Part shown: one piece after another, positions 44,601 through 53,191 of the stretch
How the letters are laid out: every line of letters starts with the position of its first letter
Position numbering within the stretch: position 1 is the first letter of the stretch
From: a virus
Direction: 5' to 3' (one strand)
Virus record (IMG/VR): IMGVR_UViG_3300047510_002062
Span: 1-64,000 of that record
DNA: 64,000 nt
Position numbers and translations under genes: made by a program
The notes under the pieces: model-generated
The model's database searches: none
What the model was told of the DNA's origin: nothing
Seen by the model: only the letters and a program-made list of their open reading frames with translations

Positions 44601-47600
44601 TTCCTTCATAATGACCTCTACCACTATGAACATTGCTTACAAATCCTTTACCTGGGGTATATGATCCGCCAGATGGTACGGGATTTTTAGTAAAATCCGG
44701 ATGCTCTGCAACAGCAAACTTTTGTGATACTAAGTTCTTGCCAATATCGACAATACTTCCTCCCGAACCAGAAACTTTATCTTTAGGTTTATTTTTATCA
44801 TTAGGAGATGTAGATCTAGGATTTGGTCCTTTATATGATTCTTCTCTTTTTGCTTTTGATTCTTGAGCTTGTGCCGTTTGAGCCTGACCCAAATAACCTT
44901 TATATTTTGCCTCCAAATCGGAATACTTTTTAACTGGTTGCCCATAAGCACTAACTCCATTCATATTTGGGAGAGATGCCCAAACACCAGAGATCTTTGC
45001 AATAAGTTGCCTATTAATAGGACCATTAATTTCTGCATCACTTAATTTTGCTTGACCTTTCATATATCCAGCAATAGCCATTTTATCCTGATTTTCAGGA
45101 GTAAATAATGCTTTAGATGGATCCAATCCAGCTCTTGCAGCAAATACTTCTGGTGTCATCATTTGATATGCACCAACAGCAGCAGAAGTATATCTGCCAT
45201 AAGTTGCTGCTCCAGATTTTAATCTTTTCTTTTGTTCAGCAACAACTTGATTGATAGTCATCTTGGAAAGATCCATATCGGTCCTTCCGCCAAACCAAGT
45301 GTTATAACCTTGTGGTCCAGAAGTTCCTTCTGCCCATCTTATAGTATTAAGAAGTGCTTTTGCATTGGGAGTCAATCCACCCAATCCTCCACCTCCCCCA
45401 CCGCCGCCTGATGGAGCACCGGATGGAGAACTTGTTCCTCCTCCAGATGGAGAATCATATCTTGGATCATATCCACTTCTTGCTTCAGGATCTCTATCTC
45501 TAACATCACCACCTCCATTAATCGATGCTAAATTGAATTCAAGATCCATTATTTTTTTTCTGATGTCTGTTATGGCATCATTAGAACCTTTTTCAATAGA
45601 TAGTGCTACTACGTTTCTAAGTTCTTCTGTAGATTTTTCAGAGATGGCACCAATGACAGATTGAGTTGTTGGGATTCCACCAGAAGTAAATTTTTGTACT
45701 TCTTTTGCTTTATCTGATATATCAGTAATATTTTTTACATTAGATAAAGATTGTCCAATGTAAACTATCTTTTCTGCTAATCTATTATAAGAAGGTTTAT
45801 CTGGTTTTTGACCCATTGCAATATCAACAGAAATACCCATCAATTCACCAACGAAAGGTATTTTCTTAAGTGTTTTTGAAGTTTCTTTTAAAGAATCTAA
45901 TGCCAACCCAGAAACTTGTTGATTACTATTTTGATTACTATTTTGATTTTGAGACGTTGAAGAATCATCGTCACCACCTCCAAAAAGGGAAGACCACCAA
46001 GACTTTGATTTAGTTTCTTGCTTTTTATTTCCAGATTCATCTTGTCCCGAAGTTGGAAATAGTATGTTTATTTTTGCTGCACCACCAACATCTTTACCTT
46101 CTACAGTGTCCTGTATTTTTCCTTTTTTGGGTGGATCTATTTTTTCGTTTTTAATTTCATCAACATTTCCTCCAAGTTCATATTTTCTAACAATTCCACC
46201 TCTATAATTTCCTGGAATAGCAGGAGTTTGTGGCTGAGATACTTTGTCGGCACCAGTGACTTTATCTGCAATTTTACCTGCCGCCCAAGCACCGCCAGCA
46301 GCACCTATAACCCCACCAAGAATGCCACCAATAAGAGTTCCTGGCCCAGGAAATATACTTCCAATTGCTGCGCCTATTGCGGCTCCACCTTTAGCACCAG
46401 CCCATGCCCCACCAACACCAGCAGCAGTTCCAGCACCCGCTTGGAGATTATTTTGACCTGATGCCTTTCTCCCCATAAAATCAGTTGCTGCCGTAGCAAT
46501 CAATGCTATTGGTCCAGCAGCTTTTCCTAAAAATTTACCAGCACCAGATACTAATTTACCTCCACTTTTTCCAGCAACTTTTATTCCAATTCTAGTTAAT
46601 GCTCTACCACCACCGCGAGCAAAAACTCCACCAGTTGCTTTATTTGCTAATCCTTTTACACCTTTAGTTACTCCCCTAACAAAATTACCACCCCTCTTTC
46701 CAGCAAGTTTTATTGCTGTCCTTTGAATTGCTCTACCAGTACCTCTTCTAAATACTCCCCCAGTCTTTTGTGCTGCTCTACCTGCAGCATCTTTAATCTT
46801 ATCTTTTCCCTTTCCTTTTTTTAAAAAATCAAGAACATTAAATCCCGCATCACCAGCAAGCATTGCTGCAAGTAACGCAAGATCCATCATCATGTTAAAT
46901 TTTTGAGTGAATTTTTGAATATCTTCTTCAGATCTTGCCCCGCTCACAATGGCAAGAGTTTTTGTAAGACCATTAACTAGTCTTATTCCACCAGATACGA
47001 ATGTGGTTAATACATTTGCTACTCCACCAAAAAATTCTAAAATTACTGGGACTGCTTTGGAAACTTGCCCTATTACATTGCCAATGGCTGGTAAAAATGG
47101 AATTATATTTTTATACAACCAATTCATGAAGTTCCAAAATATAAACCTCTTTATGAAATCAAAAACTCCAAACTGAGGAGTTTGTAATCCCATAAATTTA
47201 AAACCTCTGGATCCTGAAGATGGTTTTTCACCTTTCAATCTTTTTTCTTTTTTAGAATATCTTCCCCTCTCTTCTTCTTTTCTTTTTTTATCTTCTTCAT
47301 TTTTTTGAAAAACAAATGATTCTTTTAATACAGAATCTATTTTTATTACTTTCTGCTCAATAGATTTTACTAAGTTTAGTAAGGAATCATTACTCGTTGA
47401 CTTTCCAAAAGAAATTGATTTTGATCTTACTGTTATTCCGCCCCCGGAAGATACTTGATTACTATATGGATTATTTTTTTTCTTTACCAGAGTATTACTT
47501 CCTTTAGATGAAGTAGCAGGAATAGTTTTATTATCCTGAGAGACAACAATTTGATTATTTTGCTTATTATCTGCACCAAGAAACTTAGTTAACGTTAACA

Positions 47601-47601
47601 T
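41686..47601 (-). CDS. long tail protein with five cell-wall hydrolase-type domains, 1971 aa
   Basis: Residues 70-125 are a charged coiled coil. 143-220 are hydrophobic helices and 365-455 a Gly/Ala-rich membrane-like segment. Then follow: about 745-905, a GH104/lambda-lysozyme-like domain (TIRWAEGTSG with the catalytic-type Glu, AAVGAYQMM, WASLPN); 960-1070, an M15-type peptidase (GHYEGRAIDV, HPTHLHVE); 1204-1310, a second M15 domain (SNHLGGNALDIHG, HGGHFDY); 1400-1555, a lysozyme/SLT-like domain (IAHIESKGSYN, DGRYQLG); 1655-1785, an M23-like fold (MMGHG, IPPGTVVGWQG, DHVSFHVN) whose usual HxH is altered. Its N-terminal layout resembles the 1788-aa protein upstream. GGGAGG gives a strong ribosome binding site. 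It is probably ejected or tip-associated and opens the wall. Confidence 0.75.
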   Translation of the reverse strand: MLTLTKFLGADNKQNNQIVVSQDNKTIPATSSKGSNTLVKKKNNPYSNQVSSGGGITVRSKSISFGKSTSNDSLLNLVKSIEQKVIKIDSVLKESFVFQKNEEDKKRKEEERGRYSKKEKRLKGEKPSSGSRGFKFMGLQTPQFGVFDFIKRFIFWNFMNWLYKNIIPFLPAIGNVIGQVSKAVPVILEFFGGVANVLTTFVSGGIRLVNGLTKTLAIVSGARSEEDIQKFTQKFNMMMDLALLAAMLAGDAGFNVLDFLKKGKGKDKIKDAAGRAAQKTGGVFRRGTGRAIQRTAIKLAGKRGGNFVRGVTKGVKGLANKATGGVFARGGGRALTRIGIKVAGKSGGKLVSGAGKFLGKAAGPIALIATAATDFMGRKASGQNNLQAGAGTAAGVGGAWAGAKGGAAIGAAIGSIFPGPGTLIGGILGGVIGAAGGAWAAGKIADKVTGADKVSQPQTPAIPGNYRGGIVRKYELGGNVDEIKNEKIDPPKKGKIQDTVEGKDVGGAAKINILFPTSGQDESGNKKQETKSKSWWSSLFGGGDDDSSTSQNQNSNQNSNQQVSGLALDSLKETSKTLKKIPFVGELMGISVDIAMGQKPDKPSYNRLAEKIVYIGQSLSNVKNITDISDKAKEVQKFTSGGIPTTQSVIGAISEKSTEELRNVVALSIEKGSNDAITDIRKKIMDLEFNLASINGGGDVRDRDPEARSGYDPRYDSPSGGGTSSPSGAPSGGGGGGGGLGGLTPNAKALLNTIRWAEGTSGPQGYNTWFGGRTDMDLSKMTINQVVAEQKKRLKSGAATYGRYTSAAVGAYQMMTPEVFAARAGLDPSKALFTPENQDKMAIAGYMKGQAKLSDAEINGPINRQLIAKISGVWASLPNMNGVSAYGQPVKKYSDLEAKYKGYLGQAQTAQAQESKAKREESYKGPNPRSTSPNDKNKPKDKVSGSGGSIVDIGKNLVSQKFAVAEHPDFTKNPVPSGGSYTPGKGFVSNVHSGRGHYEGRAIDVTDWTSGYPGRYGQVASALQKNPAVKMLIHDNWGFYKDGQKSGPGAYSHPTHLHVETKSRFHGGLVNKEGLVKIHKNEFVIDADTVNLLGVDFFASLNSIENKVTLSKVAPDLISRISESVKGRAFVQPNTDQYSKEEDPKSPTQIRDSSQKTTENLEKFNKQQETKTEESQQNEEEKENGKKQRVQVTPASHPQTGSGFAIKGVTDANGRPLILSKGGITAFGEMIQDSKGVVKGSDVASGKRSESHNRKVGGVPNSNHLGGNALDIHGSSQTWMRQKGRKYGWVVNDYPGSHGGHFDYKGEDKDSGADTLATMSSDFTMESVTDYRGGSSGGGGGSPSGGGAGGSSPSGGGGSGGSYRPVDVEAEPTEPLIPGSQRSRGPTDFRPAAPMAKGAIKLDHKLYEEMGVSSEDWDIFRNTIAHIESKGSYNISGGSGDHYDGRYQLGAAAKTDAARILGIPDPGHNSSSRSAFRSNPALQEQMFAAFTMANHKYLMRNPTYAKASPERKLQILGYAHNQGMGGAENWIRTGQVGADGFGTKGTKYTDALAANFAARNKAIKEKPQDSKERPIESGGDPGDVEKDQQIAGSTKDKRYGRLGVPNTDGQDTGADLELFGRRGEIGKSFNDNAKEGPYGNRGVEISFPYELIYLDKIPGGRNAGRKSIDVDGTQRRVYKGAEGSAGFGNVGSYFYRDPRSGKMFEVMMGHGNKPFKKFKNGEKIPPGTVVGWQGASGSSDSMQGGVYDHVSFHVNAVDGGDPGPIFNKFVNSLLGGEGAKVTAKRREEQKAQAELAKKRPIGTESVISNKPVVWDGKKWNPKPKDSGMISSVKDTFGKIGNTVLNILTGSAPASAATMPTTSAKPKAPAAKPKAPAAKPKASAKPNRAWYDPRKWVGMQDGGLVGENLKTQPINSRKVDEFASYERENDVPMIIFQEIEVIREVKIKEPGNRVSLDSASRTPDNSYMLRRQ

Positions 47602-47620
47602 TTTTCTTTACCTCCCTCTC

Positions 47621-50600
47621 TTAAAACGGTGAAACAATGCCATAAGTATCTTGAATGCGTTGCCTTTCAGTAACAGCACTAGGATTAGTGCAAAGTGGAT
47701 CAAACATAACTTCTTTCTGACCGGCTTTTTGCCCACCACCTCCAGAAGCATTTCCTCCAGATTTGATTGGTGGAAGTTTTACAATTCCACCTTTACCTTC
47801 AGAGGGTTTTTCGTATGGTTTGATTCTGTTACCTATAGTATTTAAAGTTTTTCCAAGTTTTGCTGGAGAAGAATTGCTATCTGTGGAACCAACTATACTA
47901 TCAAAGAATACTTTTCCAAGTCTATCTACACTATCCTTTGGAATTACATATTCTCCAGGTTGTAATGCTGTAAATTGCCTATCAGCAGTTCCTCCTGGAA
48001 TATCAACTCCAGAATTTTCCATTACTAATCCTTTAGTAAACAATGACGAGAAATTCATTCCTGTATTGAACCCTCTTAATCCATATGCTTCTCCAAGTCT
48101 ACCTTGACGTTCCAATGAATTGGATCTCATTCCACGAAGTTGGTTTAGCCTATCGTCAATGGATTCTTTTTTATTAATATTCAAATTAAGATTTGGATTA
48201 AATGCAAGTGATGAATTATTCTTTATTTTACTTGAATCGAAATTGGATTTTATACTTGGAATATTCAATCCAAGATTTACATTGTATGGATTTACTTTAT
48301 TTGAATCCGCTTCCTTTAATTTATTTTGATTTAAATTAATATTTGGATTAAATTCTATAGCAGTATTGGATTTGTTCGATAACTGTGAAAAATTAACTCC
48401 TGATCCAAATGCTCTTAGACCATATGCCTCCCCAAGTCTACCTTGACGTTCCAGTGAATTAGACCTCATTCCACGAAGTTGATTCAATGAATCATTGATA
48501 GATTCTTTTTTACTTGCATTTTTATTGTCATTTAAATTTATACTTGGATTAAATGCAACATTTGTGTCTATTGAACTTTTTGGTTTATTATTGAATAATG
48601 AGATCCAATCTATCTGAGAATTAAATAACTTGGATGGACCCTCTTCTTTCGCTTTAATTGATGCTTCTACTACTCGCTTCTCAACTTCCTGAGGTGACAA
48701 TCCCTCTAATCTTGCTCGTTCTCTTGCTGCTCTTGCTGCAGCATAAACATGAGGCATTGATGCGGCCGTTTTTGTTGGATCTAACGCAAATGAAGACTTT
48801 TTATTACTACCGGTCAAATTGTTTAAATTAAATGCAAGATTGGTATTATTCTTAGATTTATTCAAATCATAAGTTGTAGTATTATTTAATGGTTTTATTC
48901 CAACTCCTGTATTAACTGAACTACCAAATGATTTTTTTGAAATAGAAGAAAAATCTACTCCAGTCCCAAATCCTCTCAATCCATATGCTTCCCCAAGTCT
49001 ACCCTGACGTTCTAATGAATTAGCTCTCATTCCACGAAGTTCATTTAGTGTATCAGAAATTGAAGATTTTTTCTTAGGATTTAAATTAACATTTGGATTA
49101 AATGCAAAAGATGTATTATTTTGGATTTTACTTGAATCAAAATTAGATTTTATGCTTGGAATATTCAATCCAAGATTGACTGGTTTTTTAAACACATCAT
49201 TAGTCAATCCTTCTTTCACTGGAGATGAATTGCTATCTGTAGATCCAACAATATGATCAAAAAATCCCTTTCCAAGTCTATCTACACTATCCTTTGGAAT
49301 TACATATTCTCCAGGTTGTAATGCTGTCAGTTGCTTGTCAGCAGTGCCACCGGGAATATTCAATCCGGTATTCTCTTTTATAAGTCCACTTGGGAAAAAT
49401 GAAGTCGATCTGGTTCCAATCTTTCTTGAAGTTTCTGTGACTCTTGGTCTTTTTGGTTTTCTTCCAAATAAATTAGAAAGAGGAGAAAATAAATTTCTTG
49501 CTCTTCCTCCTAATGAACGCATACCTTCACCAAGATTTCTGAATGGTTCGTTGAAATCTACATTTCTCTCTTGCAATGTTGGTATATTTACATCAATTCC
49601 GTATCTATCCTTAAGATATCTATCTGGATTTTGAATATTTAATCTCCCTCCGCCAAAATTTACTAAACCACCATCTTGCAATCCTTGTACTCCGGTTTTT
49701 GATGAGAATTCTCCTTCATATTTTTGCTCTGCATATTTTTTTAAGGAAGGTATGGAAACATCAATGTCACCAGGATGAGATATTGGTTTTACATCGATTA
49801 AACTTCCGGCTAACTTAAGTTGTTTAGATTTTGTTCTTCCACTAGTGGCAGCAGATGCTGGTTGAGAAATCAAATTCAATAATCCATTAAATGCATTAGA
49901 TGCAAATTTTTTAGCACCCTTTACAAGTCCCCCGCCCTGCTTTCCAATCCATCCTCTAGGATCAATCGCCCACCTTTTGGGAGAAGGTGGTGCTGGTTTT
50001 GATCCTGCAGGTCTTGATGCTGGTTTTGATCCTGCGGATGCTGGAGGAGCAAAGAAATTTCCAATAGATGACATTGCCCTTGAGGCAATATTCATAATTG
50101 GATTTCCCTGTGCTGGTTTTGATGTTGGTTTTGGTGCTGCTGGACCAAACCCAGTTCCATAATTTACTCCACCAGATAATCCCTGGATTCTTCTTAAATT
50201 ATCCTGAGTTTCTGCAAGATGATTATATCCACCATTGATATTGTATGTAAATGCCTCACTATCACCTCGCTTTGCCATATCAGCAAAACTTACACCAAAT
50301 GTTTTCTCTCTATCTTCAAGATAATATATTGTTGAAAGTGCTTGAACTCTAGGATCAGTTGCTAAAAGATCTGGATTTTTTACTACATCTATTCCCTTAT
50401 ATCCATTTTTTGCCAACCATTTATTCAATCCCTCATAATGAGTTCTTCCGGTTAATTGAATTGCTCCCCTTCCACGGAAATTATATCCATCATCAAATCC
50501 TTTATTACCTAAATCTTTTCTATTTCCATAACCTTCTCCAAAATAATAATATCCCTCCTTCCCCTTCGGATCTCTTGAATCCGAATTATACATTTCTTTC

Positions 50601-52987
50601 GCTCTACTAAAGTTTTGAGATTCCACAAGTAACCTTGCGGTCAATTGATCCATGAATTTCTTATCACCCCATCCTTTCTCTTTAAATCTTCCAGTTTGAA
50701 GCATTCTATAAAGAAGTGGAATAGACTTTGCAAGTGTTGGATCAAATTTATGATTTGGATCTCCTGATATTTTTCTTCCAAGATTTAATACAGGAGTACC
50801 TCCAGCAATTCCACCATTGGAGAATCCATGAATTATTCCACCATTAGAAAATCCTGGGAGACTTTTTCCTCCTTTTGTTTTTATGTTATCGCTATCAACC
50901 TTTTGTGGTTTTCTTTTTGAAAGCCATGCTGGAATATTAATTCCAAATTTATTGTATATACTCTGCTGAACATCTGGAGATAAAATTGCCTCTCCTCTTT
51001 TAACAGCAATTGTAGTTGGACTTCCTATATTTGAAGATGATCCACTTAATGCCCCAGTTACTCCTCCAGTTAATGCACCAATTGGACCTCCAAGTGCCCC
51101 ACCAACACCCACACCAGACATTGCCTTCATGAGAAGACTTTGATCTTTTTCAGTTAATATGGCATCACCTATGTTCGCCTTTATTAACGTATCATCCTTT
51201 CCTGCACCAGTGATTGGTACACCATCTCCTGAAGATATTCTATCAACTACTCCACCAATATTGAATGAACTAGTTTTTGAAGCATCTTTTGATTGCTTTT
51301 CAACTTCTGGTCCTGTTTTTTGTAGGATTAAATTTGCTAATCCAGGAAGACCACCCATTTGAATGAACTTTGGATCTTTATCAAGACCACTCGTTTCAAC
51401 TTCTCTAGTAGCTTGATTAAACTGATCCTTTACTTTAGAATCTTTAAGTAATCCAGATCCTAATATGGATCCAATACCACCCAATCCACCCAAAGATGCC
51501 GCTATTGGCAATGAACTTAAATTGGAAGAAATGTCTCCAGCAGTTTCTAATCCCCTTTTTCCAAGAGAAAGTCCCAAACCAATAGGACTATATTTCAATG
51601 CATTGAGTGCTAACCCACCTATACCCCTAAAAGCACCACCAGCAGTTTTTGATATTCCCGAAGATGCAAATTCTGTAGTTTTTTGTAAATTTTGAAATCC
51701 CTGTTTTCCAACCTTTAGTGCTAATCCTAACGGAGAATACTCAAGAGTTTTTCCAACACCTTCTTTTGCTGCATCAAAAACTCCAGGAGTAATTTTACCA
51801 AGATTTTCAGCACCAAATTTTCCGGCTTTGAACATCAATCCCAAAGGACTGTATTCAAATGCTTTTCCTATAGAACCAGCTATTCCACCTTTTTCAAATT
51901 TTTCAGTTGGTTCTGAAGGAAGGTTTGGTAATTCTGTGTTTGGTGGTGCCTCTGTGTCCCCCGAAGATGACTTTTCTCCAGGCATTAAAGATTTACCGAC
52001 TGCTACTGCTCCTAGTCCCAATCCAGCAAGGGCAGCTATTTTTCCTTTGGCACCCAGTTTACCTATGACGGGAATTAATTTTTTAGCAATAACAACTGCC
52101 ATTTTGGCAGTCCATACCCCCAACTTTACAGTAAATCTAGTTATAAATCTACCAATCGATGTACCAAAAGCAAGCCAAGACCCAACCAACAAAACCCAAT
52201 GATCACGAAGAAACATTATAATGTCTACGACTTTCTTTTGATTATTTGGATCACTGAACCATTCGCTGAACATTTTAAATGCTTTAGCAGCAAACATCCA
52301 GAAAAGAAAGTTTTTAATTCGTTGGAATAGTTGTTGTAATGGAGATAATGCTTTCTCTGCTGCTTTTATTATTATTGGCGTATCTTTCTTTTCAGAAGAA
52401 ACACTTTCCATTTCATCTTCTTTAGATTCCGCTCTAGATCTTTCTGAAGATCTTCTAGAACTGTCGGCGGATTTTCTTTGAAATGCTAGTTGATTTTCTA
52501 GTGTCGTTAAAATGGATCCTACAGTTTTGTCGATATTTTTTAAGATCGACAATAGAGAATCCGACTTTGGTTTTGGTTCCTCTGTTTTTGTTTGATCTTC
52601 TACTGTAGTCTTTGAGGTTTTATAAGTTCCCGTTCCTACAAGACTTTTTACTGGCTTAACATCATTATTACTTTTTCTTTTATTATTGTCAACAAACTTA
52701 GATATATTTGTTACTTTAGTGGGATCTATTGGATCCCTTTTAACTTTCTTTTTCTTTTTAGAAGTTTTAAAAACAGTTTCTTTTTTTACCCCTTTTACTC
52801 TCTTAAGTTCTTCTGTTATTCTTTGCGTATCATCAGAAGAATACTTTGATTCGTTCATTCTAGCAGCAACTGCTGCTTCTCTTAATGCTCTAAAATAATC
52901 TTCCCAAGACAATTCGTAATCATCTTGAAGACCCAACAAGTCAATAATATTCTGTTCAATTACTTGACTTGTTGGGTTAGAATCCAT
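47621..52987 (-). CDS. tape-measure-position tail protein with GH19-like domain, 1788 aa
   Basis: It directly follows the gp26/gp51-like pair, where a tape measure gene is expected. Residues 130-215 are a Ser/Lys-rich coiled region. 222-340 are hydrophobic (NFLFWMFAAKAFKMFSEWFS). 375-480 hold three EYSPLGL..K.GK units. 750-940 is a GH19-type glycosidase domain (RGRGAIQLTGRTHYEGLNKW, NPDLLATDPRVQALS). The C-terminal third has three copies of LRGMRSNSLERQGRLGEAYG and two of TALQPGEYVIPKDSVDRLGK. The GEYVIPKD motif is typical of phage tape-measure ends. It is partly paralogous to the 1971-aa protein. It overlaps the upstream 61-aa gene by 11 bp. Confidence 0.75.
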   Translation of the reverse strand: MDSNPTSQVIEQNIIDLLGLQDDYELSWEDYFRALREAAVAARMNESKYSSDDTQRITEELKRVKGVKKETVFKTSKKKKKVKRDPIDPTKVTNISKFVDNNKRKSNNDVKPVKSLVGTGTYKTSKTTVEDQTKTEEPKPKSDSLLSILKNIDKTVGSILTTLENQLAFQRKSADSSRRSSERSRAESKEDEMESVSSEKKDTPIIIKAAEKALSPLQQLFQRIKNFLFWMFAAKAFKMFSEWFSDPNNQKKVVDIIMFLRDHWVLLVGSWLAFGTSIGRFITRFTVKLGVWTAKMAVVIAKKLIPVIGKLGAKGKIAALAGLGLGAVAVGKSLMPGEKSSSGDTEAPPNTELPNLPSEPTEKFEKGGIAGSIGKAFEYSPLGLMFKAGKFGAENLGKITPGVFDAAKEGVGKTLEYSPLGLALKVGKQGFQNLQKTTEFASSGISKTAGGAFRGIGGLALNALKYSPIGLGLSLGKRGLETAGDISSNLSSLPIAASLGGLGGIGSILGSGLLKDSKVKDQFNQATREVETSGLDKDPKFIQMGGLPGLANLILQKTGPEVEKQSKDASKTSSFNIGGVVDRISSGDGVPITGAGKDDTLIKANIGDAILTEKDQSLLMKAMSGVGVGGALGGPIGALTGGVTGALSGSSSNIGSPTTIAVKRGEAILSPDVQQSIYNKFGINIPAWLSKRKPQKVDSDNIKTKGGKSLPGFSNGGIIHGFSNGGIAGGTPVLNLGRKISGDPNHKFDPTLAKSIPLLYRMLQTGRFKEKGWGDKKFMDQLTARLLVESQNFSRAKEMYNSDSRDPKGKEGYYYFGEGYGNRKDLGNKGFDDGYNFRGRGAIQLTGRTHYEGLNKWLAKNGYKGIDVVKNPDLLATDPRVQALSTIYYLEDREKTFGVSFADMAKRGDSEAFTYNINGGYNHLAETQDNLRRIQGLSGGVNYGTGFGPAAPKPTSKPAQGNPIMNIASRAMSSIGNFFAPPASAGSKPASRPAGSKPAPPSPKRWAIDPRGWIGKQGGGLVKGAKKFASNAFNGLLNLISQPASAATSGRTKSKQLKLAGSLIDVKPISHPGDIDVSIPSLKKYAEQKYEGEFSSKTGVQGLQDGGLVNFGGGRLNIQNPDRYLKDRYGIDVNIPTLQERNVDFNEPFRNLGEGMRSLGGRARNLFSPLSNLFGRKPKRPRVTETSRKIGTRSTSFFPSGLIKENTGLNIPGGTADKQLTALQPGEYVIPKDSVDRLGKGFFDHIVGSTDSNSSPVKEGLTNDVFKKPVNLGLNIPSIKSNFDSSKIQNNTSFAFNPNVNLNPKKKSSISDTLNELRGMRANSLERQGRLGEAYGLRGFGTGVDFSSISKKSFGSSVNTGVGIKPLNNTTTYDLNKSKNNTNLAFNLNNLTGSNKKSSFALDPTKTAASMPHVYAAARAARERARLEGLSPQEVEKRVVEASIKAKEEGPSKLFNSQIDWISLFNNKPKSSIDTNVAFNPSINLNDNKNASKKESINDSLNQLRGMRSNSLERQGRLGEAYGLRAFGSGVNFSQLSNKSNTAIEFNPNINLNQNKLKEADSNKVNPYNVNLGLNIPSIKSNFDSSKIKNNSSLAFNPNLNLNINKKESIDDRLNQLRGMRSNSLERQGRLGEAYGLRGFNTGMNFSSLFTKGLVMENSGVDIPGGTADRQFTALQPGEYVIPKDSVDRLGKVFFDSIVGSTDSNSSPAKLGKTLNTIGNRIKPYEKPSEGKGGIVKLPPIKSGGNASGGGGQKAGQKEVMFDPLCTNPSAVTERQRIQDTYGIVSPF
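47860..49400 (-). repeat. internal repeats in the 1788-aa gene
   Basis: Three copies encoding LRGMR.NSLERQGRLGEAYG lie near 48060-48160, 48395-48500 and 48965-49070. Two copies of the TALQPGEYVIPKDSVDRLGK block lie near 47870-48000 and 49230-49380. The nucleotide sequences are nearly identical, which points to recent duplication within the gene. Confidence 0.8.
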
Positions 52988-53162
52988 TTTTACTTGCTGC
53001 TTTACGTTTTAGTTCTTCATCTTCTAAGTGCTGTTCTAATAACATCACGTAAATATCCCTTTCCCAAGGCATCATATTTTCAATTTCTGTCAATGAATAT
53101 TTATGGAACTGCATTAAAGCAAAATTTAATCGGAAATAATTTTCCATGTCCATGTGGGACAT
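52977..53162 (-). CDS. 51: gp51-like tail assembly protein, 61 aa, probably also made as -1 frameshift fusion
   Basis: Begins MSHMDMENYFRLNFALMQFH, continues KYSLTEIENMMPWERDIYVM, and ends LKRKAASKNGF. It is all helical with a central MPWERDIYV, the kind of motif seen in C-terminal parts of tail assembly chaperones. Its ATG lies 2 nt after the TAG of the gp26-like gene, and its frame is -1 to that gene. The upstream slippery site would fuse it to gp26 as a protein of about 304 aa. Independent start at M1, or at M4 behind AGGA, is possible too. The gp51 name comes from gene order in T4-like phages and is tentative. Confidence 0.6.
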   Translation of the reverse strand: MSHMDMENYFRLNFALMQFHKYSLTEIENMMPWERDIYVMLLEQHLEDEELKRKAASKNGF

Positions 53163-53191
53163 TCCTATCCGAAAAAAGAAGAAAGACCTTC
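53145..53191 (-). promoter_or_regulatory. candidate programmed -1 frameshift signal
   Basis: Minus strand, in order: GAAGG (53191-53187, Shine-Dalgarno-like), 9 nt, slippery T TTT TTC (53177-53171) in the gp26 frame, 8 nt including the TAG stop, then a perfect hairpin ATGTCC-cacat-GGACAT (53162-53146). A -1 slip reads CGG ATA GGA ATG and enters the 61-aa frame without a stop. Confidence 0.65.

Noticed and set aside
46228-46461. Plus-strand Pro/Ala-rich frames opposite the Gly/Ala segment of the 1971-aa gene
   Set aside because: Antisense shadows of a low-complexity coding segment.
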